A stretch of DNA of 64,000 bases. Origin: Paramoeba atlantica (lineage: Eukaryota > Discosea). The notes under the pieces are model-generated. The model ran no database searches and was not told the DNA's origin. It saw only the letters and a program-made list of their open reading frames with translations. Where the stretch lies: NCBI GenBank assembly GCA_977017575.1, contig CDRNVI010000044.1, positions 62,001 to 126,000 on the forward strand. The letters are read 5' to 3'. Shown here one piece after another: positions 20,023-29,135 of this stretch. A program made the position numbers and the translations under genes. How positions within the stretch are numbered: the stretch's first letter is position 1; each line of letters starts with the position of its first letter.

Positions 20023-20696
20023 TTCGCGACGTGGTGGGCATAATGCCCGTTCGTAAGTTACATATAGGAAGTGATTGCTAGGTTCTAAGAGCTCTATTTT
20101 GTGATACTTCTGCTACGTGTGATACTTGTAATACTTATTGCAAAGTAAATGTGTATAGCCGGATAAATCTTCTACATGGGAAATATTGATTTCTTTGCTT
20201 ACTTTCTTTTACGAAGTTTATGGCCAGGATAAAGGGTCCGTTGATTTCTATAAGTTTACGATATGAAATTTAGGAGACTTTATATTGTGCGTTGATATGT
20301 ATATGGTGCCCCGAAAGGGGTCTAAACTATGTCTTCAAATTCCACCCCGAAATGGGTCTAAACTATTTATTTGTATACCAGGGACAGAATGTAATTATGA
20401 AATATATATTAGTGACATTTCCTCCTTTAAAACATCAAAAACGTACCCACCCACCCAACCCCCAACCATTTCGCGACGTGGTGGGCATAATGCCCGTTCG
20501 TAAGTTACATATAGGAAGTGATTGCTAGGTTCTAAGAGCTCTATTTTGTGATACTTCTGCTACGTGTGATACTTGTAATACTTATTGCAAAGTAAATGTG
20601 TATAGCCGGATAAATCTTCTACATGGGAAATATTGATTTCTTTGCTTACTTTCTTTTACGAAGTTTATGGCCAGGATAAAGGGTCCGTTGATTTCT
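20023..20696 (+). repeat. YR element right repeats B1-A2-B2
   Basis: B1 20023-20249 and B2 20470-20696 are 227 bp each and identical as read; A2 20250-20444 equals A1. B starts TTCGCGACGTGGTGGGCATA and ends GGGTCCGTTGATTTCT. A 25-bp linker (20445-20469), rich in CCCACCCA, separates A2 from B2. Such split repeats let a full-length copy be rebuilt from an RNA that lacks its ends. Confidence 0.95.
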
Positions 20697-20712
20697 TAAC
20701 TGCAAAAAAAAA

Positions 20713-20847
20713 ATTGCTTGTTTTAAAATCATATACCCCCCCCCCCAATGGACTTACTTGGTTCGTCTAATGGGTCAAAATATAGTGGCAATGCCGCGAT
20801 TCATACTTCTCCCCCCCTATTAATTGCAAAAAAAAAAAAAAAAAAAA
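20713..20847 (+). mobile_element. Solo CRE LINE 3' UTR with poly(A)
   Basis: Directly after the A-rich end of LINE copy c (20697-20712) comes another copy of the same 3' UTR, from TTGCTTGTTTT to TTAATTGC and a 19-A tail (20829-20847). The second insertion was therefore truncated to its UTR and landed in the first one's A tail. Confidence 0.75.
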
Positions 20848-21360
20848 CTAAAATCCCAATGCGTGGCATAACTGCTAACTTGAAAAGTCGCGTAGGTACA
20901 AGTCTAGAATTTGAGGTGAGCCATGAATAGTTAGCTTTGGAGCTAGCTGCTCGTATTATGTGGGCTTGCGTTTTGTCTGTCATTAATTTGTCCCTTATGT
21001 CGTTGTGGTAGAGTATCTATCGGGCGTAGAGTATCTATCTTCACGAGCTGGCGCCCACTAATGCACGGAAACGTAGCGGTACCCTGATGAGAGAGGCCAT
21101 TACGCGCAAGCACAGCACATACGTGGCTTCCGGGATGATACCACAAGAGCGTTTCGTATGCCTCCCAGTCCTCTCCGGTGGTGCTATGCATCACGGGCTC
21201 CGGCACTTGTTGCATACGTTGGCGGACTGCAGCGGACTTGATAGGGTCCGAACACTGAACGAATTTTCTCTGTGCCTGCAGGAGTTAAATGGGTCGATTG
21301 TATTCTCTCAGCTGAGAAATTATTTATCTAATGACGATTCACAAAACATGGGCCTCTAGA
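20848..21360 (+). mobile_element. CRE LINE fragment with inverted 5' part
   Basis: Positions 20851-20980 read on the minus strand as LINE protein (SKANYSWLTSNSRLV ... RLFKLAVMPRIGIL). Positions 21041-21359 read on the plus strand as the C-terminus (HELAPTNARKRSGTLMREAI ... LQELNGSIVFSQLRNYL and a stop). In an intact LINE the first piece lies upstream of the second in the same orientation, with about 130 residues between. The head-to-head arrangement is the mark of twin-primed insertion. The junction (20981-21036) carries a short duplication, GTAGAGTATCTATC, twice. Confidence 0.75.
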
Positions 21361-21426
21361 ATTTGACATTAAAAACAAAAACCTTGGAAACTTGAGAAAA
21401 AAAAAAGTATAATTAATATAGCTATT

Positions 21427-21562
21427 ATAAGTTTACGGTATGGGATATAAGGTAGAGGGAAGATAATGGGGGGTAAAGGAGATCACGTCTCGCCCGTCTA
21501 AACGTAAAAAAACAAAAAAAAATACAAAAAGTGGTCTTAATACAAAAAGTGGTCTTAATACA
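21427..21562 (+). repeat. Mixed repeat tract: A-like end, 28-bp dispersed repeat, 18-bp GGTCTT repeat
   Basis: TATAAGTTTACGGTATG at 21425-21441 resembles the start of YR repeat A. A 28-bp sequence at 21478-21505 (GGAGATCACGTCTCGCCCGT...) recurs exactly at 28874-28901. Positions 21516-21562 hold two copies of the 18-bp ACAAAAAGTGGTCTTAAT unit of 30-93. The CRE LINE copy e starts directly after it. Confidence 0.75.
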
Positions 21563-21739
21563 CAAAAACAAAAAGCCATACTGTCGGTGTCTGTCTTCGA
21601 AATCGCTCAAGAGATTGACCCTAGGCGAGCTAAAGTTCAGCTCCCAGTTTAGGGAAGTGTTGGCGTGCTAGGGCCGTGAAAGAATCCCGTGAAACATTGT
21701 TCTTTATTGTTGTTTTCTTTCCTACTCTTTTTCAAATAA

Positions 21740-24700
21740 ATGGGCATGCTGACGCGTGCCAAGGCGAAGGAGACGGGGGTAGCTCCCGTCGTCCAGTCGC
21801 TTCCACCCACACGCCGGAAGAAGAAACTGACCGCGGGAACGCCACTGCCGCCGCCATCGCCACAACCGCTACCACAACGATCGCCACCACCGCCGCAGCA
21901 ACGATCACCACCACCACAGCCACCACTGCAGCCATCGGCGCGAACACAGCAACGTCCACCACAAAAACCACCGCAACAATCGCCACTCCCGAAACGGCTG
22001 CAGCAACGAACACCACCACCACCGCAACAAACGCCGCCACCACCGCAACAAATGCTCTTTCTTCCAGCACCGCAACAATCGCCACCCCCGCAACGGCCGG
22101 ACCATTTAACATGCACACCTCCCCCGCGCACACCCGTAGATACATCGCTCACTCGTCCGGGTACCCCGCCAACCGTGAAAAAGAATGCAAAAAAAGGTTT
22201 TCGAATGTCCTTTTACCAGTTGAAGAAACAAATTGAAGAAGAAGAAAGAAAAGTAAAGGAAAGAAAAGACCAGGAAGCGAACGCTACGAGGCAAGGAAAA
22301 ATCAGTTCATTAATTCGCATTCGTCGACCCGAAGGATACAAGTTAACGCCGCACAATGAAAACGGGTGGAGTTCCATTATTGCGAAGTCGTGTTGCGCGG
22401 CTGCTAAAACCTGCGGGGCAGCTGTTTCGGCCATAGCATCGATCGCAAACAGTCAGCCAAACATAGCCCTACCTGAACTTTCAAACCGCGGTCAGAATGC
22501 ATCACCGGAAGAGCTACAAGTCAAGGAAGGAGCAAAAAAAAGAATCAGTCAGAGCAAGAATGATGCCAATTGGAACGATCAGGGGGAGGTAACAAGGGAT
22601 ACGTCTTGCACTCCAGTTGAGAAAAATCCAACGTCTACACCGGTGCGTCAAATAAAAGTTAAGTTCGTAAATTCAAAATCCCCAACAAAGAAGCTAACAG
22701 AAAAGAAAAGTGATGAACTAGAAGGTACAGACTCGGACAACATGGATAAAAACATCCCCGAAGCTGAAGGAGGTCTGTCGGAAGATCGAAATCCCCAGTG
22801 CACTGACCCAAAAGATCCGAAATTTAAAGGATACAAATGGGTAGGAAACGGTTATGTTTATGACGTTTACAGTTTCGACCCATTCTCCGATGCGCTCGAC
22901 GAGGCGGACCCCACCGCAGTCTACACGCCCACCGGAACTATCACGCCGCCAGATGAGAGTACGGGCATATTCTTGACTCCAAAAACGCCAGATGCCCCGG
23001 ACATGAGGCCAGATGCCCCGGACATCGCGTTTATGACGCCTTTTGACGCGAATCAGACGAAAGAAAGGCCTAATGAGGACACGAACGCATCACCCTTATC
23101 CAATGTTGCGTCTGCATTCCATAATAAAAATGAAGTGTTCGTAGAGGAACGTACGGACAACGGGATTGCGTCCATCGTAGGTCAGAGCCCTGATCTGCAA
23201 GACTATCTGCAGGATGCAGGGGGGACAGACTCTACCGCTTCTGAGCGACAAACCAATCATTCAGCTCGATCGGTAAATTCTGTGTTCTCCTCTCCGCAAC
23301 CTCACAAGTCATACGGTACGATTAGTGATGGGAACCCCGTACAATCGGAACTTCCCAGTCCTCTTCCAGCGCCTGACGAAAATTCTGGTGGTACAACTTT
23401 GTCTGAAATGGGGAATGTGTTGAACTCCGCGCTAGATAGAATTCGGTTCGTAGAGAATGCGAATTCGGCAGAGATGTGTGACACACTGTCGTCCCAATTC
23501 GCTACACGAGGCTTTCCTCTACAAGCAAGCGATATCCAATCGAAGTCTCAACATATCAAAAAAGGAACGCTATGTTCGGTCGCGTGGTCTTTCGGGAATC
23601 GAGATGACACCAACATCTCACTTGGGAAAGTAACCAGCGTGTATCGTAGGAAAGGTTCTTGGAAGCTGAACATAATCTACTCGGGGATCGTAGGGCATAA
23701 AATTGGTGAGGAATTCACTGGGACACTACCGCCCCACGAAAGTGTGAGGGTTAACGGGATGATATGGCATGCTGCAGCACCCCCGTGTACAGCCTCTACG
23801 CCCATTGATCCAAACGACGGTCAATCGCAAGGGGAATACATGTTTGGGCAGTCGGCCGAGCAAAGCATGAGTAACTCGAAGGAAGGTTGGAAGTCAAAGG
23901 ACTTGGATTACGTGCCCATTCCAACATCTCGCGTCATAAAACCGGAAATGATATCCGCTGTAATCGCGTCTTACCGAGAAATAATGCGTGAATACATCAA
24001 CAGTACTTATCCACAAAGGCACAAAATCTGGCACGAAGTTCTCTCAGCGATGAAATATTCCCTAGCAATAGTGCGTCAAGCCTCCAATCGCCGAAGACGC
24101 CGCCGCCCATTCGAAGCCGATAGCGAAACATCTGGCGATCATCCAACCAAGTCTGATGAGCACGAAGCGGATAAAAGAGCAATAAAAAAGGCAACGCGTT
24201 TAGTCATGGAAGGATGCGCGAGAAAGGCATGCAAAACTCTTGATCAGAAATTCATCCCAAACACTCTGTCGGATGATCAGATTCTAGATAGGCTGAAGGA
24301 TTTACATCCGCAACACGAATACAAGTTTAACCTACCAAATGATGCGCCTCTTCTTACTGGTTTGGATTCTTCTGAGCTTCGGTCAGCAGGGATGCGTTTA
24401 GTAAGAGGAGCTAGCCCAGGTCCGACAGGCACTACAGACAGCGTCGTGCGTCTCCTTATTGATGACCCAGTGTGCAGCCCAAACCTTTGCCACATGCTCA
24501 TGGATCTAATCAACGGTTTTCTTCCGCGAGATCTGATGAAACGTTTGGCAAGATCACGTCTAGTAGCGATTCAGAAAACAGGAGGTGGTATCCGCCCCGT
24601 GGCCATCGGTGAGGTGCTGGTGAAGCTTGCCGGCAACATTCTCGTTCAGCGATACGAATCCACGATTCAACCCCTTTTCGCACCAATGCAGCAAGGTGTG

Positions 24701-24871
24701 CTTTCAAAATCGGGGAGTGAGCGCATTGTACACACCTTAAATGAACGATACAGAAAAGGCGCGTGCATCTTAGCCATCGACCTAAAAAATGCGTTCAATA
24801 CCCCGTCGCGGAATCTTATCGCCAAACATGTTTTTGGACTAGCTACTCTCCGACCGTTTCAAAGGTTTTTC
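21740..24871 (+). CDS. CRE LINE protein, N-terminal and RT front part (copy e)
   Basis: 1,044 codons. Residues ~25-135 are a Pro/Gln-rich tract (PQQ repeats), and MGMLTRAKAKETGVAPV at the start is shared with the fragment at 30170. Residues ~150-190 are a charged probable coiled coil (KKQIEEEERKVKERKDQEAN). Residues ~605-660 contain the shared module CSVAWSFGNR ... LGKVTSVY ... KLNIIY. Residues ~735-785 contain AVIASYREIMREYI ... KIWHEVLSAMKYSLAIVRQA and an Arg run. RT begins after residue ~830: RGASPGPTGTTDSVVRLL, GGIRPVAIGEVLVKLAG and LAIDLKNAFNTPSRN. The frame ends at the insertion point after RFF. Confidence 0.9.
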
Positions 24872-25977
24872 GGGTAGGGGGGACCTTCGATGAAGCTTCA
24901 TCGAAAGTGTACAACTTTCGATGAAGCACATTGAAAGTTGTACACTTTCGACGAATCTTCATCGAAGGTGTTTTTGACTTTTTTTTTATTTTTTCAAATC
25001 TTCACGCAAACGTTTTTCGCGGATCCATATAGACATTTTGACTTTTTTGGTGCTTCATCGAAGTGTTTTGTGAAGGCTCGTAGAGGAATTTCACCGTTTC
25101 TTCAGTTTATCTTCATCGAAGCGTTTTTGACTGATCCATATACATATTTTGAGCGACAATCCTGCGGAAGGGGTAAACACAGGATTTTCGTTGAGTACTC
25201 AACGAAGTGCCGGATTTTCGTTGAGTACTCAACGAACGGAAATTCACGGTGGAAATCAAGGACTTTTGCATAAGTCAAGGACTTTTGTGGAACATCCAAG
25301 AATTTTTTTTTGATTTTCATTTTCCGTGCGTTCAGTATCCTACACTTCGCTATATACGTTGACAACGCCTGCGTAGCGAAAACTACGAAATTCAGTGAGC
25401 TTCGCAAATTGCTTCCCACTAACGACGCACAGGGGAACCTTACGCGGGGTACGGCTCAGGCCCGCTCACGCGGGCCCTCGCCGTTTCGCGGCCGCGCGCA
25501 CCCCCGCTCACGCGGGGGCCCCCGCGCGGCCAAAATGGGTACTAAAATTTGTTATCAAGGTAGTTGGGCTTCGCAAATTGCTTCCCACGAATGGGTACTA
25601 AAATTTGTTATCAAGGTAGTTGGTCAAGATTATCAAGATTATCAAGTAGTTATCAGTTGGGCCTTTCTTCCTCCTCCCTCTAAGGTCCTGCAGATTTTTT
25701 ACGGTCACAGGGTACGTTCGTTGAGAAATCAACGAACGTACCCCCAAGCCAAAATGTGAAAGAAAACGGAAAGTCAGAATTCAGACAAAAAAACAAAAAA
25801 TTATTGAATTTAAAATGAAATTATATGTTTCATGCAACGTGTTTTCAACAGCCAATGGAAAAATTCGTTCAAAAACAAAAAGTTAAAAAAGTCAAAAAAA
25901 GTCAAAAACACCTTCGATGAAGATTCATCGAAAGTGTACAACTTTCGATGAAGATTCATCGAAGGTCCCCCCTAGCC
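24872..25977. mobile_element. Inverted-repeat DNA element, 1,106 bp, 8-bp target duplication
   Basis: Flanked by GGTTTTTC at 24864-24871 and 25978-25985. The ends are inverted repeats, GG(G/C)TAGGGGGGACCTTCGA on the left and its complement on the right, and continue as stacked TTCATCGAA palindromes. Inside are palindromes of the type TTCGTTGAGTACTCAACGAA (25187-25229), a GC-rich stretch with GCCCGCTCACGCGGGC (25460-25530) and a direct repeat around GGGTACTAAAATTTGTTATC (25536, 25590). No transposase is encoded, so it is non-autonomous. GG-rich ends and 8-bp duplications fit Merlin or a similar superfamily, but this is not proven. Confidence 0.85.
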
Positions 25978-25985
25978 GGTTTTTC

Positions 25986-27725
25986 CACGCGGAGTATGCT
26001 GAAGCTTCCGAATTACTTTTCTACGGCGCTAAGACAAACCGTTTGACCGGCATAGTGAAAAGCACTAGTGGCGTCCGTCAAGGCTCAACGCTATCCACCA
26101 TTTATTTTTGCGCTCTGTTGCAGCCAATATTAGAAAATCTTGCTGAAGAATTTCCTGGAGTTGAAATCTGCGCGTACATAGACGATATCAACCTTGTTTC
26201 CGACGACCCGCAGCTTTTAACAAAAGCTTTCACACGCCTCCAATCCCTATTGCAAGACTGCAGCCTGATTGTTTCAACAAACAAATGCATGTGGTTTGGA
26301 GGGACGGGGAACATTCCAATGCCGCAAGAACTCAGCAGTGCAGAGGTAAAAAAAGCAGACTGTACGATAAAGGTACTGGGTGCTTTCATCGGCGAAGAAA
26401 GTAAGGTCAGCGAAGAGCTGGTGAAATCTTTGCAAAAACATTATGAAATTTTTCGACGTCTGAAGCAGATGGGTATCAACAACACGTCGGCACAATTGTT
26501 GTCCAAATGCGTGAATGTACGTCAGAACTACCAGTTGAGAGTACACCACCCCATAGTCTCCGAAAATCTAGCTAAACTATTCGATCACGAGGTAGAAGAG
26601 GCGTTGAATTCGTGGTTTGGAACGCTATCTCAGGATCAGATAACTCAGTTACGTTTACCGGTTAAGAAAGGCGGGCTGGGCCTGACGGCTTGTCTCCCAA
26701 TTCGGTGTGCAGCCTTTGAGTCCTCTTGGTATTCAGTTTTCGAGCGCCCAATTAATCTTTCAGCTCAAGTCGAACACCAAGGAGACCAGACGCACGCCAT
26801 TTTGCAGTCCGACACCGACACCAGCGTGCCAACAGCAACAACCGACACTAGCGTTCCTATCGACGAAGATACGGCGGCGGCAGCTCTTCACACGAAAGCG
26901 TGGGACCTTTTGTCTTCTTCGAAGTCAGACTCGGTTGCCATCTTACAAGCAGTCTCATATAGGGGCAACGCAGAATGGGTCATGTCTAATGCTAAGTTTG
27001 TTCCCTCGCGCCTTTTTTCGCTTGCTTTAATGCCGCGACTCGGAATCGCGCATCCTCTACTGCCAAAACAGTTGCTCTGCCCCGGGTGCCGGATTCTGCT
27101 AGATTCGAAAGCCATGCTCGCGCACATACCTGGCTGTTCGAAATGCCCCGGTCTCAACGCCACAGCGAAGCATAACTCTTTAGTAAATTTTCTCTACGAG
27201 TTGTGTTTAAAAGCTGGGATTCCCTGCGAAAAAGAGCCGCGTAATTTCGCAACGTTTTCGTGCACACAATGCAACGAAAAAGTGGATCCTGATTACAGAC
27301 GGACGCATGGAAAAGTTTGCGGAGGCCGTTCTTTCCGCAGATCGGGTCCCGATCTTGTAGTTTTTTGGAATTCCGGCGAGATATTCTATGATTTCACCGT
27401 GATTCACGAGTTAGCGCCCTCTAATCTCGGAACAAAATGTGGCAAACTTTTTCGCGACGCGATCAAACGTAAACAAGACACCTATGTTCGCTCGGGTTTG
27501 ATATCAGAGGAAACGTTTCGGTGCGTGCCAGTGCTGTCAGGCGGGTCTCTACACGAAAATACGAAATCTCTTCTCAACGCCCTAGCAGACGCTTGTTGCC
27601 TGCCTCGAAAACAGACGCAGATGGAGTTTCAACTCTGTCTTCAAGAGTTGAATGGAGCTGTTGTATATTCGCAGCTGAGATCCTTTCTTGAGAAGGACAA
27701 ACGGGGTACAGACTATGCGATATGA
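25986..27725 (+). CDS. CRE LINE reverse transcriptase and endonuclease (copy e), C-terminal part
   Basis: This continues the frame of 21740-24871: HAEYAEASELLFYG, STSGVRQGSTLSTIYFC, ICAYIDDINLVSDD (YxDD), WFGGTG and VLGAFIG. Zinc clusters follow: CPGCRILLDS ... HIPGCSKC, and CTQCNEKVDPDYRRTHGKVC. The endonuclease core is RRSGPDLVVFW ... IFYDFTVIHEL, and the tail VPVLSGGSLHENT ... LQELNGAVVYSQLRSFL leads to the stop. 579 codons with no break. Together with the first part this protein should make target-primed cDNA. Confidence 0.9.
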   Translation, partial: HAEYAEASELLFYGAKTNRLTGIVKSTSGVRQGSTLSTIYFCALLQPILENLAEEFPGVEICAYIDDINLVSDDPQLLTKAFTRLQSLLQDCSLIVSTNKCMWFGGTGNIPMPQELSSAEVKKADCTIKVLGAFIGEESKVSEELVKSLQKHYEIFRRLKQMGINNTSAQLLSKCVNVRQNYQLRVHHPIVSENLAKLFDHEVEEALNSWFGTLSQDQITQLRLPVKKGGLGLTACLPIRCAAFESSWYSVFERPINLSAQVEHQGDQTHAILQSDTDTSVPTATTDTSVPIDEDTAAAALHTKAWDLLSSSKSDSVAILQAVSYRGNAEWVMSNAKFVPSRLFSLALMPRLGIAHPLLPKQLLCPGCRILLDSKAMLAHIPGCSKCPGLNATAKHNSLVNFLYELCLKAGIPCEKEPRNFATFSCTQCNEKVDPDYRRTHGKVCGGRSFRRSGPDLVVFWNSGEIFYDFTVIHELAPSNLGTKCGKLFRDAIKRKQDTYVRSGLISEETFRCVPVLSGGSLHENTKSLLNALADACCLPRKQTQMEFQLCLQELNGAVVYSQLRSFLEKDKRGTDYAI

Positions 27726-27889
27726 AGGAACAATGGCAGGAATGTGTTTCGTTTTTTTTTGTTTTTGTTTTGATTTGAATAGATTGTAGGGTGTAGCGCC
27801 AAATTTGTAGTCGGAAGTCAACGTCCATGCTCACGTCGACGACGTTAATCTCGCATATGCATCTTTCCGGCATTGTATTGCTTTATCCG

Positions 27890-28713
27890 GATCTTCCATT
27901 AGTTGTAACATTGTTAAATGCGTTTTTGAGATCAATCTTGCATAGTAAAAAATCGTCGTCATCAGTGTGTTCGGCAAAGGTCTTCCGGCAGAGATGTATC
28001 ACCCTTTCTGCACCCGCAGGTGTAGCTACACCGTACTGGTGCCCTTTGAAAAGTTTGCGGGCCTGCCCCCTAGCCGCGAAGCAGGCGACTTTGCTTGCCA
28101 AGCGATTAGGGGGATCCCACAGTATGAAGCGGGACAAAAAATAAGGTTCATCTTGAGCAAGTAGTTTGTCGTCTGGATGCCAAATGATTCTATATGTCGG
28201 CGCAATAGGCGTTGTTTCGCGCATAATTGTAGCTGCGAATAGAATATGTCGAAGCTGAGCGTCGGGAAACACACCTCAATGACCTTTGTCATCTCGTAAG
28301 GCTGGTATTTTAGAGTTTCGCTTACATTTCTTCGCATGACTTGACTCATCATCGTCAGATATGTCCTCGCTTTCATCATACAAACAAGATAAAAGATCCT
28401 TGCCTGACAAAGTACGGTAATGCTTAAGTTCGCCAACCTGTTTCTTGTACTCTGCAATCGCCTGTGAGTCTTCCTCAACCTGTTTCTGAAGTTTTGCATT
28501 AGCCGCTTTCGTTTTCGCCAGCTCACGATGAAGTTCCTTAATTTTAGATTCTTTATGTTGAACAAGGGCTTCTTGGGCTTTTCGCAGAGTAACCTCTGCA
28601 TCATCATTAGCGATATTATCTTGAAACGTGTCCGGACGCGCTTCCATGTTCTGAGGATTTATCGTCGTGGACTGCTCCAAAAAAAGGGAACCGAGAACCC
28701 TGTGATCAGGCAT
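27890..28713 (-). pseudogene. LINE fragment: coiled-coil N-terminus and start of RT (R2 superfamily)
   Basis: On the minus strand 28713-28276 encodes a coiled coil (EALVQHKESKIKELHREL, KLQKQVEEDSQAIAEYKKQV) ending in acidic and basic runs. 28272-27883 then encodes KLFKGHQYGVATPAGAERVI and LLCKIDLKNAFNNV, which match RT boxes of LINEs whose box 2 reads G-V-x-x-P-x-G-A-E. The sequence stops matching directly after the first catalytic Asp motif. The 4-base gap between the two frames suggests one former gene or two adjacent frames. It may be the front half of the LINE type at 637-2079. Confidence 0.65.
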
Positions 28714-29135
28714 AAGAAATAGATCGTTGAAAATAAAAGAATTGACAAGGGTTTATATGTTGAGGGAATGTTGACGAAAAAAAGTGACAAGGGTATTTCA
28801 ATGTTGATAATATGTTGATATTATGTTAACGTTAACATAGTATGTTGTTGACAATGTTGTGGGCGGACAGCTAGGAGATCACGTCTCGCCCGTCTAAACG
28901 TGAATTCTCGATCCTTTGAGGACGAATGAGATCTTCACGGGGGATAAATCTCTCTCGGAGATTTATTTTTATTTGTTCCTCCATTAGTTCTTAATAAGAA
29001 ACTAAACAGCCTGCAAAGGCCAAATGGGTGCACCCATCATCATCATCATAATAAGAAACTAAACGTGGTTAGATCATGTGCTGCAGAATTCAGGGATTTT
29101 TTAGGATATAATTTATAAAGAAAATGTAATTCAAA
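28714..29135. other. Intergenic, AT-rich, with a 28-bp dispersed repeat
   Basis: No gene is seen. There are short TTGA(C/T)(A/G) repeats (28740-28860), a GTTAACGTTAAC palindrome at 28825-28836, the 28-bp sequence at 28874-28901 shared with 21478-21505, and a CATCATCATCATCATAATAAG stretch near 29035. Confidence 0.6.

Larger units (their letters stand above)
15634..20696 (+). mobile_element. YR (VIPER-like) retrotransposon, looks whole, split direct repeats
   Basis: A 5,063-bp element bounded by split direct repeats: A1 15634-15828, then gag-like, tyrosine recombinase and RT-RNase H parts, then B1 20023-20249, A2 20250-20444 and B2 20470-20696. A1/A2 (195 bp) and B1/B2 (227 bp) appear identical, which suggests a recent copy. 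The layout A1-genes-B1-A2-B2 is that of the PAT/Ngaro/VIPER group. The order gag, recombinase, RT-RNase H is that known for VIPER. No break is evident. It interrupts the 3' UTR of a CRE LINE without a target duplication. Confidence 0.9.
21563..27880 (+). mobile_element. CRE-type non-LTR retrotransposon (copy e), nearly intact
   Basis: The element has a 5' leader of about 177 bp (21563-21739), one frame from ATG at 21740 to the stop at 27723-27725, interrupted only by an inverted-repeat element (24872-25977), and a T-rich 3' region to about 27880. Leaving out that element and one 8-bp repeat gives 1,623 codons without a stop. It is the longest LINE protein in the window. Its 3' UTR differs from the 15526-15633 type, so at least two subfamilies are present. 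Confidence 0.85.

Noticed and set aside
21649-22152. Minus-strand Cys/Gly-rich and Val/Ala-rich proteins
   Set aside because: They are antisense readings of the Pro/Gln-rich tract of the CRE LINE protein that starts at 21740.
24872-25977. TA-duplicating element with GGGGGGACC ends
   Set aside because: A TA is visible at both ends, but the RT codons on either side show that GGTTTTTC (8 bp) is the duplicated target and that the TA belongs to the element.
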